From Variovorax sp. PAMC 28711 (GTDB lineage: Bacteria; Pseudomonadota; Gammaproteobacteria; Burkholderiales; Burkholderiaceae_C): a stretch of 64,000 nt of DNA. Of this stretch, positions 37,886 through 47,044 are shown one piece after another. The translations under genes were made by a program, and so were the position numbers. Location: assembly GCF_001577265.1 (NCBI RefSeq), contig NZ_CP014517.1:735001-799000 (forward strand), read 5' to 3'. The notes below the pieces were generated by a model. It worked only from the letters and a program-made list of their open reading frames with translations, did not search any database and was not told where the DNA came from. Every line of letters starts with the position of its first letter. Position 1 is the first letter of the stretch.

Positions 37886-40565
37886 CGCCCAAGGGCAACC
37901 CATTGCCATCCGCCGCGACGACTATGCCGCGCCGGCGTACTGGATCGACACCGTCGACCTGACGTTCGACCTCGACCCCGCCAAGACGCGGGTGCTCAAC
38001 CGCATGCGCCTGCGCCGCAACCCCGACGTACCGACGCAGCCGCTGCGCCTGGACGGCGACGAGCTGAACCTCGCGCGCGTGCTGGTCGACGGCCAGGGCG
38101 CCACCTTTCGCATGGAAGCCGATCAGCTCGTGATCGACGCCCTGCCCGACGCGTTCGACCTCGAGATCTTCACGACCTGCTGCCCGGTGAAGAACACCAA
38201 GCTGATGGGCCTGTTCGTGAGCGAAGACACCTTCTTCACGCAGTGCGAAGCCGAGGGCTTTCGCCGCATCACCTACTTCCTCGACCGGCCCGACGTGATG
38301 GCGATGTACACCGTCACGCTGCGCGCCAGCAAGGCTGCGTATCCGGTGCTGTTGTCGAACGGCAACCTGCTCGAACAGGGTGAGTTGCCCGATGGCCGCC
38401 ACTTTGCGAAGTGGGTGGATCCGTTCAAGAAGCCGGCCTACCTGTTCGCGCTGGTCGCGGGCAAGCTGGTGGCGCGCGAGCAGCGCATCACGGCGCGCAA
38501 CGGCAAGGCGCATCTGCTGCAGGTCTACGTGCGCGCCGGCGACCTCGACAAGACCGAGCACGCGATGAACTCGCTCGTCAATTCGGTGCTGTGGGACGAA
38601 GCCCGCTTCGGCCTGCCGCTGGACCTCGACCGCTTCATGATCGTCGCGACCAGCGACTTCAACATGGGCGCGATGGAAAACAAGGGCCTGAACATCTTCA
38701 ACACGAAGTACGTTCTGGCCAACCAGGCCACCGCGACCGACGCCGACTACAGCAACATCGAGAGCGTGGTCGGCCACGAGTACTTTCACAACTGGAGCGG
38801 CGACCGCGTCACCTGCCGCGACTGGTTCCAGCTGTCGCTCAAGGAAGGCCTCACGGTCTTCCGCGACCAGGAATTCAGCCAGGACCTGTGCGCCGATGCG
38901 TCTGCCCGCGCTGTCAAGCGCATCGAGGACGTGCGCGTGCTGCGCACCGCCCAGTTCCCCGAAGACGCCGGCCCGATGGCGCATCCGGTGCGGCCCGACA
39001 GCTACATCGAGATCAGCAACTTCTACACCGTCACCATCTACGAAAAGGGCTCCGAGGTCGTCCGCATGATGCAGACGCTGGTCGGCCGCAAAGGCTTCGA
39101 GCGCGGCATCACGCTCTACTTCGAGCGCTTCGACGGACAGGCAGTCACTTGCGACGACTTCGCGCAGGCGATCGCCGATGCCAACCCCGACTCCGACTTG
39201 GCGCGGCTGCTCCCTCAGTTCAAGCGCTGGTACAGCCAGGCCGGCACGCCGCGCCTTGCCGCGCAGGGCCACTACGACGCGGCGGCGCGCAGCTACACGC
39301 TGAGCTTCACCCAGAGCTGCCCGCCCACGCCGGGCCAGGCCACCAAGGAACCCTTCGTCTTGCCGGTCAACCTCGGCTTGCTGGCAGCCGACGGCCGCGC
39401 GCTGCCGCTGCAACGCGAAGGCGAGAGCGAAGCGACGAGCGGCACCCGCACCGTGGTGCTCACCGAGGCCAGCGAGCAGATCGTTTTCGTCAACCTCGAC
39501 GCCGAGCCGGTGCCGTCGATCCTGCGTGGCTTCAGCGCGCCGGTGATCCTCGACTTCGACTACAGCGACGCACAGCTGCTGACGCTGCTGGCCAACGACA
39601 TCGACCCGTTCAACCGCTGGGAAGCCGGCCAGCGCCTGGCGCTGCGCTCGGCGGTCCACGCGATCGCAGCCACCTCGGGTGCTGCCGACGCTTCGGTGTT
39701 GAACGATGCCTACCTGGAAGCGATGCGCAGCGTGCTGCGCGATCCGGCGCTCGATGCCGCCTTCAAGGAACTGGTGCTCACGCTGCCCTCCGAAACCTAC
39801 ATCTCCGAACAGCTCGACGTGGTCGATCCGCAGCGCGTGCACACCGTGCGCGAAGCCATGCGCGCGCAGCTCGCCACGGCACTCGTCGCCGATTGGGAAC
39901 AGGCCTACGAGGCGAATCAGGACACCGGCGCCTACAGCCCCGACCCGTTGTCGTCGGGTCGCCGCGCCCTGGCCGGCATGGCGCTCGTCAACCTCTGCCT
40001 GGCCGCGCGCATCTCCGGCGACACCGTGTGGCCCGGCAAGACGCTGCAGCGCTTCAAGGACGCGGGCAACATGACCGACCGCTTCAACGCCCTCCACGCG
40101 CTGGTGTCGTCGGGCCATGCGCTCGCGGCGCCGGCGCTGGCGCGCTTCCACGCGCTCTTCAAGAACGAGGCGCTGGTCATCGACAAGTGGTTCTCGCTGC
40201 AGGCCGGCGCAGCCGACCGCGGTGGCGACATCCTGCCCCTGGTCAAGCAGCTGATGAAGCACCCGGACTTCTCCATCAAGAACCCGAATCGCGCGCGCAG
40301 CGTGATCTTCAGCTACTGCAGCGCCAACCCCGGCGCGTTCCACCGCCCGGACGCGTCCGGCTACGTGTGGTGGAGCGACCGCGTGATCGAACTCGACGCG
40401 ATCAACCCGCAGGTCGCAGCCCGCCTCGCGCGCGCGCTCGACCGCTGGAGCAAGCTGGCCGAGCCCTACCGCAGCGCGGCGCAGGAAGCCATCGCCCGCG
40501 TCGCCTCACGCCCGGATCTCAGCAAGGACACGCATGAAGTCGTCACCCGCGCACTGGCGGCCTGA
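37869..40565 (+). CDS. pepN: Aminopeptidase N (M1 metallopeptidase)
   Basis: An 898-aa zinc aminopeptidase removing N-terminal residues from peptides in the cytosol. The GAMENKGLN exopeptidase motif and zinc site GHEYFHNWSGDRVT plus the downstream Glu are present. Length and the C-terminal helical domain (about 550-898) match the E. coli-type PepN. It follows the HAD gene with overlap. Confidence 0.96.
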   Translation: MLLQRDAQGQPIAIRRDDYAAPAYWIDTVDLTFDLDPAKTRVLNRMRLRRNPDVPTQPLRLDGDELNLARVLVDGQGATFRMEADQLVIDALPDAFDLEIFTTCCPVKNTKLMGLFVSEDTFFTQCEAEGFRRITYFLDRPDVMAMYTVTLRASKAAYPVLLSNGNLLEQGELPDGRHFAKWVDPFKKPAYLFALVAGKLVAREQRITARNGKAHLLQVYVRAGDLDKTEHAMNSLVNSVLWDEARFGLPLDLDRFMIVATSDFNMGAMENKGLNIFNTKYVLANQATATDADYSNIESVVGHEYFHNWSGDRVTCRDWFQLSLKEGLTVFRDQEFSQDLCADASARAVKRIEDVRVLRTAQFPEDAGPMAHPVRPDSYIEISNFYTVTIYEKGSEVVRMMQTLVGRKGFERGITLYFERFDGQAVTCDDFAQAIADANPDSDLARLLPQFKRWYSQAGTPRLAAQGHYDAAARSYTLSFTQSCPPTPGQATKEPFVLPVNLGLLAADGRALPLQREGESEATSGTRTVVLTEASEQIVFVNLDAEPVPSILRGFSAPVILDFDYSDAQLLTLLANDIDPFNRWEAGQRLALRSAVHAIAATSGAADASVLNDAYLEAMRSVLRDPALDAAFKELVLTLPSETYISEQLDVVDPQRVHTVREAMRAQLATALVADWEQAYEANQDTGAYSPDPLSSGRRALAGMALVNLCLAARISGDTVWPGKTLQRFKDAGNMTDRFNALHALVSSGHALAAPALARFHALFKNEALVIDKWFSLQAGAADRGGDILPLVKQLMKHPDFSIKNPNRARSVIFSYCSANPGAFHRPDASGYVWWSDRVIELDAINPQVAARLARALDRWSKLAEPYRSAAQEAIARVASRPDLSKDTHEVVTRALAA

Positions 40566-40580
40566 ACGGAAAACACACCC

Positions 40581-41588
40581 ATGGCACAAAACATTTCACT
40601 GACCCGCTACCTCGTCGAACAACAACGCGTCGACGGCAAGATTCCCTCGCAGTTGCGGCTGCTGCTCGAAGTGGTGGCCCGCGCGTGCAAAAGCATCAGC
40701 ATGGCGGTCAACAAGGGCGACCTGGGCGGCGTGCTCGGCAGCGCCGGCAGCGAGAACGTACAGGGCGAAGTGCAGAAGAAGCTCGACATCATCGCCAACG
40801 AAGTACTCATCGAAGCCAACGAATGGGGCGGCCACCTCGCCGCCATGGCGAGCGAAGAGATGGACAGCATCTACGTGGTCCCGAACCGCTATCCGCAGGG
40901 CGAATACCTGCTGCTGTTCGACCCGCTCGACGGCTCCAGCAACATCGATGTGAACGTCAGCATCGGCACCATCTTCAGCGTGCTGCTGAAGCCTGAAGGC
41001 CACCCGGGTGTGCAGGAATCTGACTTCCTGCAGGCCGGCAGCAAGCAGGTCGCGGCCGGCTACTGCATCTACGGACCGCAGACCACACTGGTGCTCACCG
41101 TGGGCGACGGCGTTGCGATGTTCACGCTTGATCGCGAACAGGGTTCTTTCGTGCTGACGCAGGAAAACCTGCGCATCCCGGCGGACACCAAAGAATTCTC
41201 GATCAACATGAGCAACATGCGCCACTGGGATGCGCCGGTGAAGCGCTACATCGACGAATGCCTTGCCGGCACCGAAGGCCCGCGCGACAAGGACTTCAAT
41301 ATGCGCTGGATCGCCAGCATGGTGACCGACGTGCATCGCATCCTGATGCGCGGCGGCATTTTCATGTACCCATGGGACAAGCGCGAGCCCGAAAAGGCCG
41401 GCAAGCTGCGTCTCATGTACGAGGCGAACCCGATGAGCTGGCTGGTCGAGCAGGCAGGTGGCATGGCGACCAACGGCCGCGAGCGCATCCTCGATCTGCA
41501 GCCCGGCAAGCTGCACGAACGCGTTTCGGTGATGCTCGGATCGAAGAACGAAGTCGAACGGGTCACCCGCTACCACGACCCTGTCTGA
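40581..41588 (+). CDS. fbp: Fructose-1,6-bisphosphatase class 1
   Basis: 335 aa; hydrolyses fructose-1,6-bisphosphate in gluconeogenesis. [20 protein letters not shown] is the metal-binding motif, and [14 protein letters not shown] and the end motif around GRERILDL match class I enzymes. It starts 15 bases after pepN, probably in the same transcript. The stop is 24 bases before the tRNA-Thr gene. Confidence 0.96.
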   Translation: MAQNISLTRYLVEQQRVDGKIPSQLRLLLEVVARACKSISMAVNKGDLGGVLGSAGSENVQGEVQKKLDIIANEVLIEANEWGGHLAAMASEEMDSIYVVPNRYPQGEYLLLFDPLDGSSNIDVNVSIGTIFSVLLKPEGHPGVQESDFLQAGSKQVAAGYCIYGPQTTLVLTVGDGVAMFTLDREQGSFVLTQENLRIPADTKEFSINMSNMRHWDAPVKRYIDECLAGTEGPRDKDFNMRWIASMVTDVHRILMRGGIFMYPWDKREPEKAGKLRLMYEANPMSWLVEQAGGMATNGRERILDLQPGKLHERVSVMLGSKNEVERVTRYHDPV

Positions 41589-41596
41589 GGATTGGC

Positions 41597-41602
41597 TATA
41601 AT
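41597..41602 (+). promoter_or_regulatory. Consensus -10 box of tRNA-Thr
   Basis: TATAAT lies 10 bases upstream of the tRNA 5' end. A weak -35 would fall inside the fbp end. Its spacing fits a tRNA promoter. Confidence 0.6.
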
Positions 41603-41612
41603 TGCGGGCTTA

Positions 41613-41688
41613 GCCGGTGTAGCTCAGTCGGTAGAGCAGCTCATTCGTAATGAGAAGGTCGGGTGTTCGATTCATCTCTCCGGCACCA
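41613..41688 (+). tRNA. tRNA-Thr(CGT)
   Basis: A 76-nt cloverleaf GCCGGTGTAG to CCGGCACCA with encoded CCA. The anticodon arm CTCA-TTCGTAA-TGAG gives CGT. The acceptor stem has one T-T mismatch (positions 6/67). It marks the left end of the catabolic block that follows. Confidence 0.95.
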
Positions 41689-41696
41689 TATGTAGC

Positions 41697-41734
41697 AAGG
41701 CCCCGCAGCTATTAATTCGATAGCACGGGGCCTT
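41697..41734 (+). terminator. Rho-independent terminator after tRNA-Thr
   Basis: Stem AAGGCCCCG/CGGGGCCTT around an inner hairpin (GCTAT...ATAGC), followed by TCTCTTT on the plus strand, starting nine bases after the tRNA CCA. Confidence 0.85.
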
Positions 41735-41892
41735 TCTCTTTGAAGGTTGTAGGCAATCTGTAGGCAACTTGTGCTTTTCGGACCCTCCCCTAGCGCGCCT
41801 TTGAAACGACAAGTGCGTCAAGACCTGAGACCCCCTGGCTCTCCCCTTTGAAAATCCTGCGCGCCGGGCTTGCTTGGAGTCGCGCTGTTAAA

Positions 41893-42067
41893 TCACTCGC
41901 ACTTGAACAGCACTTCGGCCTCAGGCCATCCACCCAACGGGCGCGGCGGGCGCTGTGTGATGTCAACCAGCCGATATTTCTTACCCTCACGCGCACACGA
42001 TGCTGAGGCTTCCTGCACCGCTTCATTCTTGAGCTGCTCGGGGTTGTAGAAACGGGGTAGCCATGCG
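41893..42067 (-). pseudogene. C-terminal fragment of an unidentified small protein
   Basis: The minus-strand frame (FYNPEQLKNEAVQEASASCA through WPEAEVLFKCE) looks like real coding sequence but has no start: upstream it runs into the terminator hairpin of the next gene. It seems to be the 3' end of a gene whose 5' part was replaced when the block to the right arrived. Family not recognised. Confidence 0.55.
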
Positions 42068-42068
42068 A

Positions 42069-42099
42069 AAACGGCCGCTTGTTGATCAAGCGGCCGTTT
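42069..42099 (-). terminator. Strong terminator hairpin after the SDR gene
   Basis: A 13-bp perfect stem (42069-42081 with 42087-42099) and 5-nt loop. On the minus strand it ends in TTTT. It terminates the minus-strand SDR transcript. Confidence 0.8.
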
Positions 42100-42145
42100 G
42101 GTCGTGTGGGAAGGCGATTCGCCCTCCCGCATCACGCAGTGTGTC

Positions 42146-42958
42146 TCAGGCTGCAGCCACCGTCCCGCCATCGCTGGCGATGACCTGACCAACGACGTAC
42201 TCGCCCGCGCGTGAGCACAGGAAAGTGGCCAGTCCGGCGATGTCTTGCGGCGTACCGACGCGGCCGCTCGGGTTGCGCTCACCGATGCTGGCCCAGTCCA
42301 CGTCATCGGTCTTGCCGCCAAAGCCCACGCCGGTGGACAGCATCCAGGTGGGATACGGTCCGGGCGCGATGGCGTTGAACAGGATGCGCTCCTTGGTCAA
42401 CCGCGAGGCCATGAAACGGGTCAGGTGGTGCACAGCAGCCTTGGAAGCACCATACGACCACGCATCGAAGCGTGACGCCTTGAGGCCGTCGATCGAGCCG
42501 ATGTTGACCACGCGCGCCGGCGATGGCCCCGCTGCGGCAGCGCGCAACAGAGGCATCAGCTTCTGCGTCAGGAAAAACACCGCCTTGACGTTGGTGTCCA
42601 TGACCTTGTCCCAACCCACTTCCGGGAAATCGTCGATCGGTTCACCCCAGGAGGCGCCGGCGTTGTTGACCAGAATGTCGAGTTGAGGCTCGCGTTCCGA
42701 CACGGCCTTGGCCAGCGCCTCGACGCCTTCCATACGCGACAAGTCGGCCGGCAGCGAAATGCACTGGCCGCCATAGGTATCGGCCAGACGCCGGGCCGTG
42801 GCATCGCAGACATCGGCCTTGCGCGACGAGATGTACACCTTGACCCCCTGGGCCAGGAAGCCGGCAGCGATCATCTCGCCGATACCACGCGAGCCGCCGG
42901 TGACCAGCGCGACCTTGCCGCGGATCGAAAACAGTCCGTCAAAGGATTCAGCTGTCAT
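42146..42958 (-). CDS. SDR family oxidoreductase
   Basis: 270-aa short-chain dehydrogenase: ALVTGGSRGIGEMIA cofactor motif, VNNAGAS, VNIGSIDGL with the Ser, and WSYGASKAAVHH with Tyr/Lys. The start MTAESFDGLFSIRG is chosen because upstream sequence has no homology. Co-oriented just behind the ACAD11-type dehydrogenase (13-base gap). In the predicted pathway it could oxidise a hydroxyacyl intermediate, or it may be an accessory enzyme like LvaD. Confidence 0.92.
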   Translation of the reverse strand: MTAESFDGLFSIRGKVALVTGGSRGIGEMIAAGFLAQGVKVYISSRKADVCDATARRLADTYGGQCISLPADLSRMEGVEALAKAVSEREPQLDILVNNAGASWGEPIDDFPEVGWDKVMDTNVKAVFFLTQKLMPLLRAAAAGPSPARVVNIGSIDGLKASRFDAWSYGASKAAVHHLTRFMASRLTKERILFNAIAPGPYPTWMLSTGVGFGGKTDDVDWASIGERNPSGRVGTPQDIAGLATFLCSRAGEYVVGQVIASDGGTVAAA

Positions 42959-42971
42959 CTCGAACTCCTGT

Positions 42972-44300
42972 TCAGTTACGGAACGCCGAGGCCATGGCGG
43001 CGTCTTCCTCGCCGCCCTCATGCATGCGCACCTCGTTGCGGCCCACCACCAGGTGGTGCACCTCATCGGGGCCGTCGGCCAGGCGCAGCGTGCGTTGCTG
43101 GGCATACATGTACGCCAGCGGCGTGTGCTGCGAAACGCCCAGTGCACCGTGCATCTGGATGGCCTGGTCGATGATCTTGCAGACACGCTCGGGCACCATG
43201 GCTTTGACCATGTGCACCCACTGGCGCGCTTCGCGGTTGCCCAGCACGTCCATGGCCTTGGCCGCCTTCAACACCATCAGGCGCATGCTTTCGATCTCGA
43301 TGCGGGCGCGCGAGATGATTTCGATGTTGCCACCCAGCCAGACCAGTTCCTTGCCGAAGGCTTTGCGCGACAGGCCGCGCGTCACCATCAGGTCCAGCGC
43401 CTTCTCGGCCGCGCCGATCGAGCGCATGCAATGGTGGATGCGGCCCGGGCCGAGGCGCACTTGCGAAATCTCGAAACCGCGACCTTCGCCAAGCAGCATG
43501 TTCTCTTTGGGCACGCGCACGTTTTCGTACAGGATGTGCATGTGGCCGTGCGGTGCATGGTCTTCGCCAAACACATGCATGGCACCGACGATCGTGACGC
43601 CGGGCGTGTCCTTGGGCACCAGGATCATCGACTGCTGCTGGTGCGACGGCGCGTCAGGGCTGGTGCGCACCATTGTGATGAGGATCTTGCAACGCGGGCT
43701 GCCGGCGCCCGAGATGTAGTGCTTCTCGCCATTGATCACCCATTCGTCGCCTTCCAGCACCGCGGTGGTGGCGATGTTCTTGGCGTCCGACGAGGCGTGG
43801 TGCACCTCGGTCATGGAATAGGCCGAGCGGATCTCACCATTGAGCAGCGGCTTCAGCCAACGCTCTTTCTGCTCGGGCGTGCCCACGCGCTCCAACACCT
43901 CCATGTTGCCGGTGTCGGGTGCAGAACAGTTCATGCATTCGCTGGCCAACGAAACCTTGCCCAGTTCGGCGGCAATGTAGGCGTAGTCCAGGTTGGACAG
44001 GCCTTCGCCGGTCTCGGCGTCGGGCAGGAAAAAATTCCACAGCCCTTCCTTCTTGGCCTGATCCTTCGCCGCATTGAGCAGGTCCAGTTGGCCATCCGCG
44101 TATTGCCAGCGGGCCTCGCCCACGCGGCCCTTGCCCAGCGCCTCGTATTTGGCGGCCATCGGCACCACGGTTTCAGCAATGAAGCGCTTGACGTGCTCAT
44201 ACAGCGGCAACGCCTTGTCGGACATGCGCAGGTCGTTCAATTCGTCGGTCGGGTTCAACCCGAATGCGGAAGCGGTGGATTTTTGAGGTGTCTTGCTCAT
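42972..44300 (-). CDS. ACAD10/11-like acyl-CoA dehydrogenase (LvaC-type)
   Basis: 442-aa FAD-dependent acyl-CoA dehydrogenase family member. CMNCSAPDTGNMEVLERVGT, SMILVPKDTPGV, LGEGRGFEISQVRLGPGRIH and HCMRSIGAAEKALD match the C-terminal half of animal ACAD11 and bacterial relatives. In the P. putida lva pathway such a protein helps remove phosphate from a 4-phospho-acyl-CoA rather than simply oxidising. The matching kinase is at 54.3-55.3 kb. ATG at 44300 fits the family start. Exact activity is inference. Confidence 0.88.
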   Translation of the reverse strand: MSKTPQKSTASAFGLNPTDELNDLRMSDKALPLYEHVKRFIAETVVPMAAKYEALGKGRVGEARWQYADGQLDLLNAAKDQAKKEGLWNFFLPDAETGEGLSNLDYAYIAAELGKVSLASECMNCSAPDTGNMEVLERVGTPEQKERWLKPLLNGEIRSAYSMTEVHHASSDAKNIATTAVLEGDEWVINGEKHYISGAGSPRCKILITMVRTSPDAPSHQQQSMILVPKDTPGVTIVGAMHVFGEDHAPHGHMHILYENVRVPKENMLLGEGRGFEISQVRLGPGRIHHCMRSIGAAEKALDLMVTRGLSRKAFGKELVWLGGNIEIISRARIEIESMRLMVLKAAKAMDVLGNREARQWVHMVKAMVPERVCKIIDQAIQMHGALGVSQHTPLAYMYAQQRTLRLADGPDEVHHLVVGRNEVRMHEGGEEDAAMASAFRN

Positions 44301-44561
44301 GGTGTGGCGTTCTCCAAGCGATGGCAGGTGGTCGGAAATGACGCTGCAGACTTTGTTTCGTCCCGCTTGCGCCGGTGGTTTCAGATTGTCAGTATGGAAT
44401 ATGTTGCGCCACACTCCAGTCTTGTACGAGACAGCCAATAGCAGGGTTTGCACCCGGCGGCGCAGGGAGCATTTGCACTAGGATTAATCCAGTTTTCAGA
44501 ATTTCAGTACGGTCGTGATCGATTCAGTATCTCGCCAATCAACTTCACTTCGGACATCCTC

Positions 44562-45722
44562 ATGCGCCAAGCAGTCATCGTTTCCTATGCCCGCACCGGG
44601 TTGGCAAAAGCCGGTCGCGGCGGCTTTAACAACACCCCCAGCATGACGATGCTGGGCCACGCCATCCAACATGCCGTGCAGCGCTCTGGCGCCGATCCGG
44701 CCGAGATCGAGGACGTGATCGCCGGCTGCGTGGCCGCTTCGGGCAACGTGGCCCGCTCGGCCGCGCTGCTGGCCGGTTTGCCGGTCACCACCTCGGGCAT
44801 GACACTGAACCGCGCCTGTTCGTCGGGCCTGAACGCAATCGCGATCGCCGCGCACCACATCGTCGAAGGCGGCGCCAGCGTCATGGTCGGTGGCGGTGTC
44901 GATTCGGTCAGCTTCCAGGGCGGTGGCGGTGGCGGCGTGGACGCCAGCCTGGCCGAGCAGCATCCCGCGATCTGGATGCCCATGATCGACACGGCCGACA
45001 TCGTGGCCGAGCGCTACAAGCTGTCGCGGGAATACCAGGACGAGTACTCGCTGCGCTCGCAAAAGCTGATGGCCGCGGCCCAGGCCGGCGGCAAGTTCAA
45101 GGACGAAATCATCTCGGTCAAGACGCGCATGAAGGTCGTGGACAAGGTCACCAAGGCCGAGTCCTTCGTCGATGCCGTGGTCGATCGCGACGAGTGCAAC
45201 CGCCCCGAAACCACACTGGAAGGCCTGGCCGGCTTGCAGCCGGTCAAGGGCGCCGGCAAGTTCGTGACGGCTGGCAACGCCAGCCAACTGGCCGACGGTG
45301 CCGCCGCCGTGGTGATGATGGAAGCCAAGGAAGCCGAGCGTCGCGGCCTGCAACCGCTGGGCGCCTTCAAAGGCTGGGCCGTGGCCGGCTGTGAGCCCGA
45401 CGAAATGGGCATTGGCCCGGTGTACGCCATCCCGCGCCTGTTGGAGCGCCATGGCCTGAAGATCGCCGACATCGACCTGTGGGAACTGAACGAGGCCTTT
45501 GCCAGCCAGTGCCTGTACAGCCGCGACAAGCTGGGCATCAACCCCGACATCTACAACGTCAATGGCGGCTCCATCGCCATCGGCCATCCCTTCGGCATGA
45601 CCGGCGCGCGCCTGACCGGCCATGTGCTGATGGAAGGCAAGCGCCGCGGCGCCAAGCACGTGGTGGTGTCGATGTGCATCGGCGGTGGCATGGGCGGTGC
45701 GGGCCTGTTCGAGGTGCTGTAA
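44562..45722 (+). CDS. Acetyl-CoA acyltransferase (thiolase)
   Basis: 386-aa thiolase, the last step of beta-oxidation, cleaving 3-ketoacyl-CoA with Co[11 protein letters not shown] contains the nucleophilic Cys, [16 protein letters not shown] the His and [13 protein letters not shown] the second Cys. The ATG at 44562 ([20 protein letters not shown]) is the homologous start. Divergent from the ACAD11-type gene across a 261-base region that should hold both promoters. Confidence 0.95.
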   Translation: MRQAVIVSYARTGLAKAGRGGFNNTPSMTMLGHAIQHAVQRSGADPAEIEDVIAGCVAASGNVARSAALLAGLPVTTSGMTLNRACSSGLNAIAIAAHHIVEGGASVMVGGGVDSVSFQGGGGGGVDASLAEQHPAIWMPMIDTADIVAERYKLSREYQDEYSLRSQKLMAAAQAGGKFKDEIISVKTRMKVVDKVTKAESFVDAVVDRDECNRPETTLEGLAGLQPVKGAGKFVTAGNASQLADGAAAVVMMEAKEAERRGLQPLGAFKGWAVAGCEPDEMGIGPVYAIPRLLERHGLKIADIDLWELNEAFASQCLYSRDKLGINPDIYNVNGGSIAIGHPFGMTGARLTGHVLMEGKRRGAKHVVVSMCIGGGMGGAGLFEVL

Positions 45723-47005
45723 TCGACTCCACCAGCGGACCACGCGCACGCCGTGCACCGGCCTCGCCCGTCGCGGCCGCCAAGACCACCGACCGCTTTC
45801 AGGTCAAGCGCGACGCCATCCTGGTGGCTGCCGCGCAGGAGTTCAACCAGCATGGCATGAAGGGCGTCACGCTGGCCGGCGTGGCCGCCCGCGTGGGCCT
45901 GCAGAAGGCCAGCGTCAACTACTACTACCGTCGCAAGGAAGACCTGGTGGCCGACTGCATGCTGCAGGCCATCGCTGCGGTGCGCGACATCGCGGTGGCC
46001 GCCCTGGCCGAACCCTTGCCCGAGCAGAAGATCCGGGCCTTTCTGGCCGGCCATGCGACGCTGTTGGCCGACATGGCGACGGGCCGCCGCGGCGAGCTGG
46101 TGTCGTTCAACGAGATCCGCGCGCTGGCCGCGCCTCAAGTGGACCGGGTGTTCGAAGCCTATGCCGGCCTGTTCCGCAGCCTGCGCCAATGCTTTCCAGC
46201 GTCATTGGGCTGGAGCCGCACTCAGCGCAATGCGCGCACCTACCTGCTGCTGGTGCTGGCCAATGGCATGCGCGCATGGATCGACCGCTACGAGCCCGAC
46301 GACTATCCGCTGGTCGCAAGCAGCCTGGCCGATCTGTTGCTGAACGGCCTGGCCGCCACGCCCGAACGCTGGCATGAGCTGCCCGGACCGGCCTTGTCGG
46401 CATCACGCTCGACCCCGGCCCCGAACGAGGTTTCGGATGTGCGCGAAGCCTTCCTGCGCGCGGCCACAGAACTGGTCAACGAGCAGGGCTTCCGTGGCGC
46501 GTCGGTGGACAGCATTTCGGCCCGACTCAACCTCACCAAAGGCTCGTTCTATCACCACCACGCCAGCAAGGACGACCTGGTGGGCCAGTGCTTCGAGCGC
46601 AGTTTCGACGTCATCCGGCAGACCCAACTGCAGGCGATGGCACAGACCCCCTCAGGCTGGGAGCGGCTGGTGGCCAGTGCCCGGGCGCTGGTGCGCTTCC
46701 AACTTTCGGACGAGGGGCCGCTGCTGCGTTCGTCCGCGCGCGCCGCGCTGGCCGAGGGCATGCGCCAGGACACCGTGCTGCGCGGCAACCAGCTCACCGA
46801 GCGCTTCGGCCTGTTCATCGTCGACGGCATGGTCGAAGGCGCGATACGCCCGCTGAACGCCGGGCTGGCGGCGCAGCAGGTGGCCTGCGTGGTCAACGCC
46901 GCGTCGTCGCTGCGCTGGTGGGTGCCCGGCATTCGCCAGGACGATGCGATGCCGCTGTTCGTCGAACCACTGTTTGTCGGCATCCTGACGCCGCCACCGG
47001 CCTGA
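45674..47005 (+). CDS. Tandem TetR-family regulator (two HTH modules in one protein)
   Basis: About 443 aa. The first TetR DNA-binding module lies near residues 40-90 ([34 protein letters not shown]) and a second near 265-315 ([34 protein letters not shown]), each followed by a helical ligand domain. It overlaps the thiolase end; the GTG at 45674 is my best guess, but no good RBS decides the start. It probably senses an acyl-CoA of the pathway and controls the block. Confidence 0.85.
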   Translation: MHRRWHGRCGPVRGAVIDSTSGPRARRAPASPVAAAKTTDRFQVKRDAILVAAAQEFNQHGMKGVTLAGVAARVGLQKASVNYYYRRKEDLVADCMLQAIAAVRDIAVAALAEPLPEQKIRAFLAGHATLLADMATGRRGELVSFNEIRALAAPQVDRVFEAYAGLFRSLRQCFPASLGWSRTQRNARTYLLLVLANGMRAWIDRYEPDDYPLVASSLADLLLNGLAATPERWHELPGPALSASRSTPAPNEVSDVREAFLRAATELVNEQGFRGASVDSISARLNLTKGSFYHHHASKDDLVGQCFERSFDVIRQTQLQAMAQTPSGWERLVASARALVRFQLSDEGPLLRSSARAALAEGMRQDTVLRGNQLTERFGLFIVDGMVEGAIRPLNAGLAAQQVACVVNAASSLRWWVPGIRQDDAMPLFVEPLFVGILTPPPA

Positions 47006-47044
47006 CCGATCTTCTTTTTCAACCTCCCCGGAGCACTACCCCAC

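Noticed and set aside
37086..40343. A 1085-codon minus-strand frame over the HAD gene and pepN
   Set aside because: It is the shadow of pepN and neighbours; repeated Val/Gly/His/Arg composition and no homology.
41741..41772. Short direct repeat (TGTAGGCAA) as an attachment site
   Set aside because: Only nine bases, both copies adjacent, and no matching copy seen at the right edge of the block.
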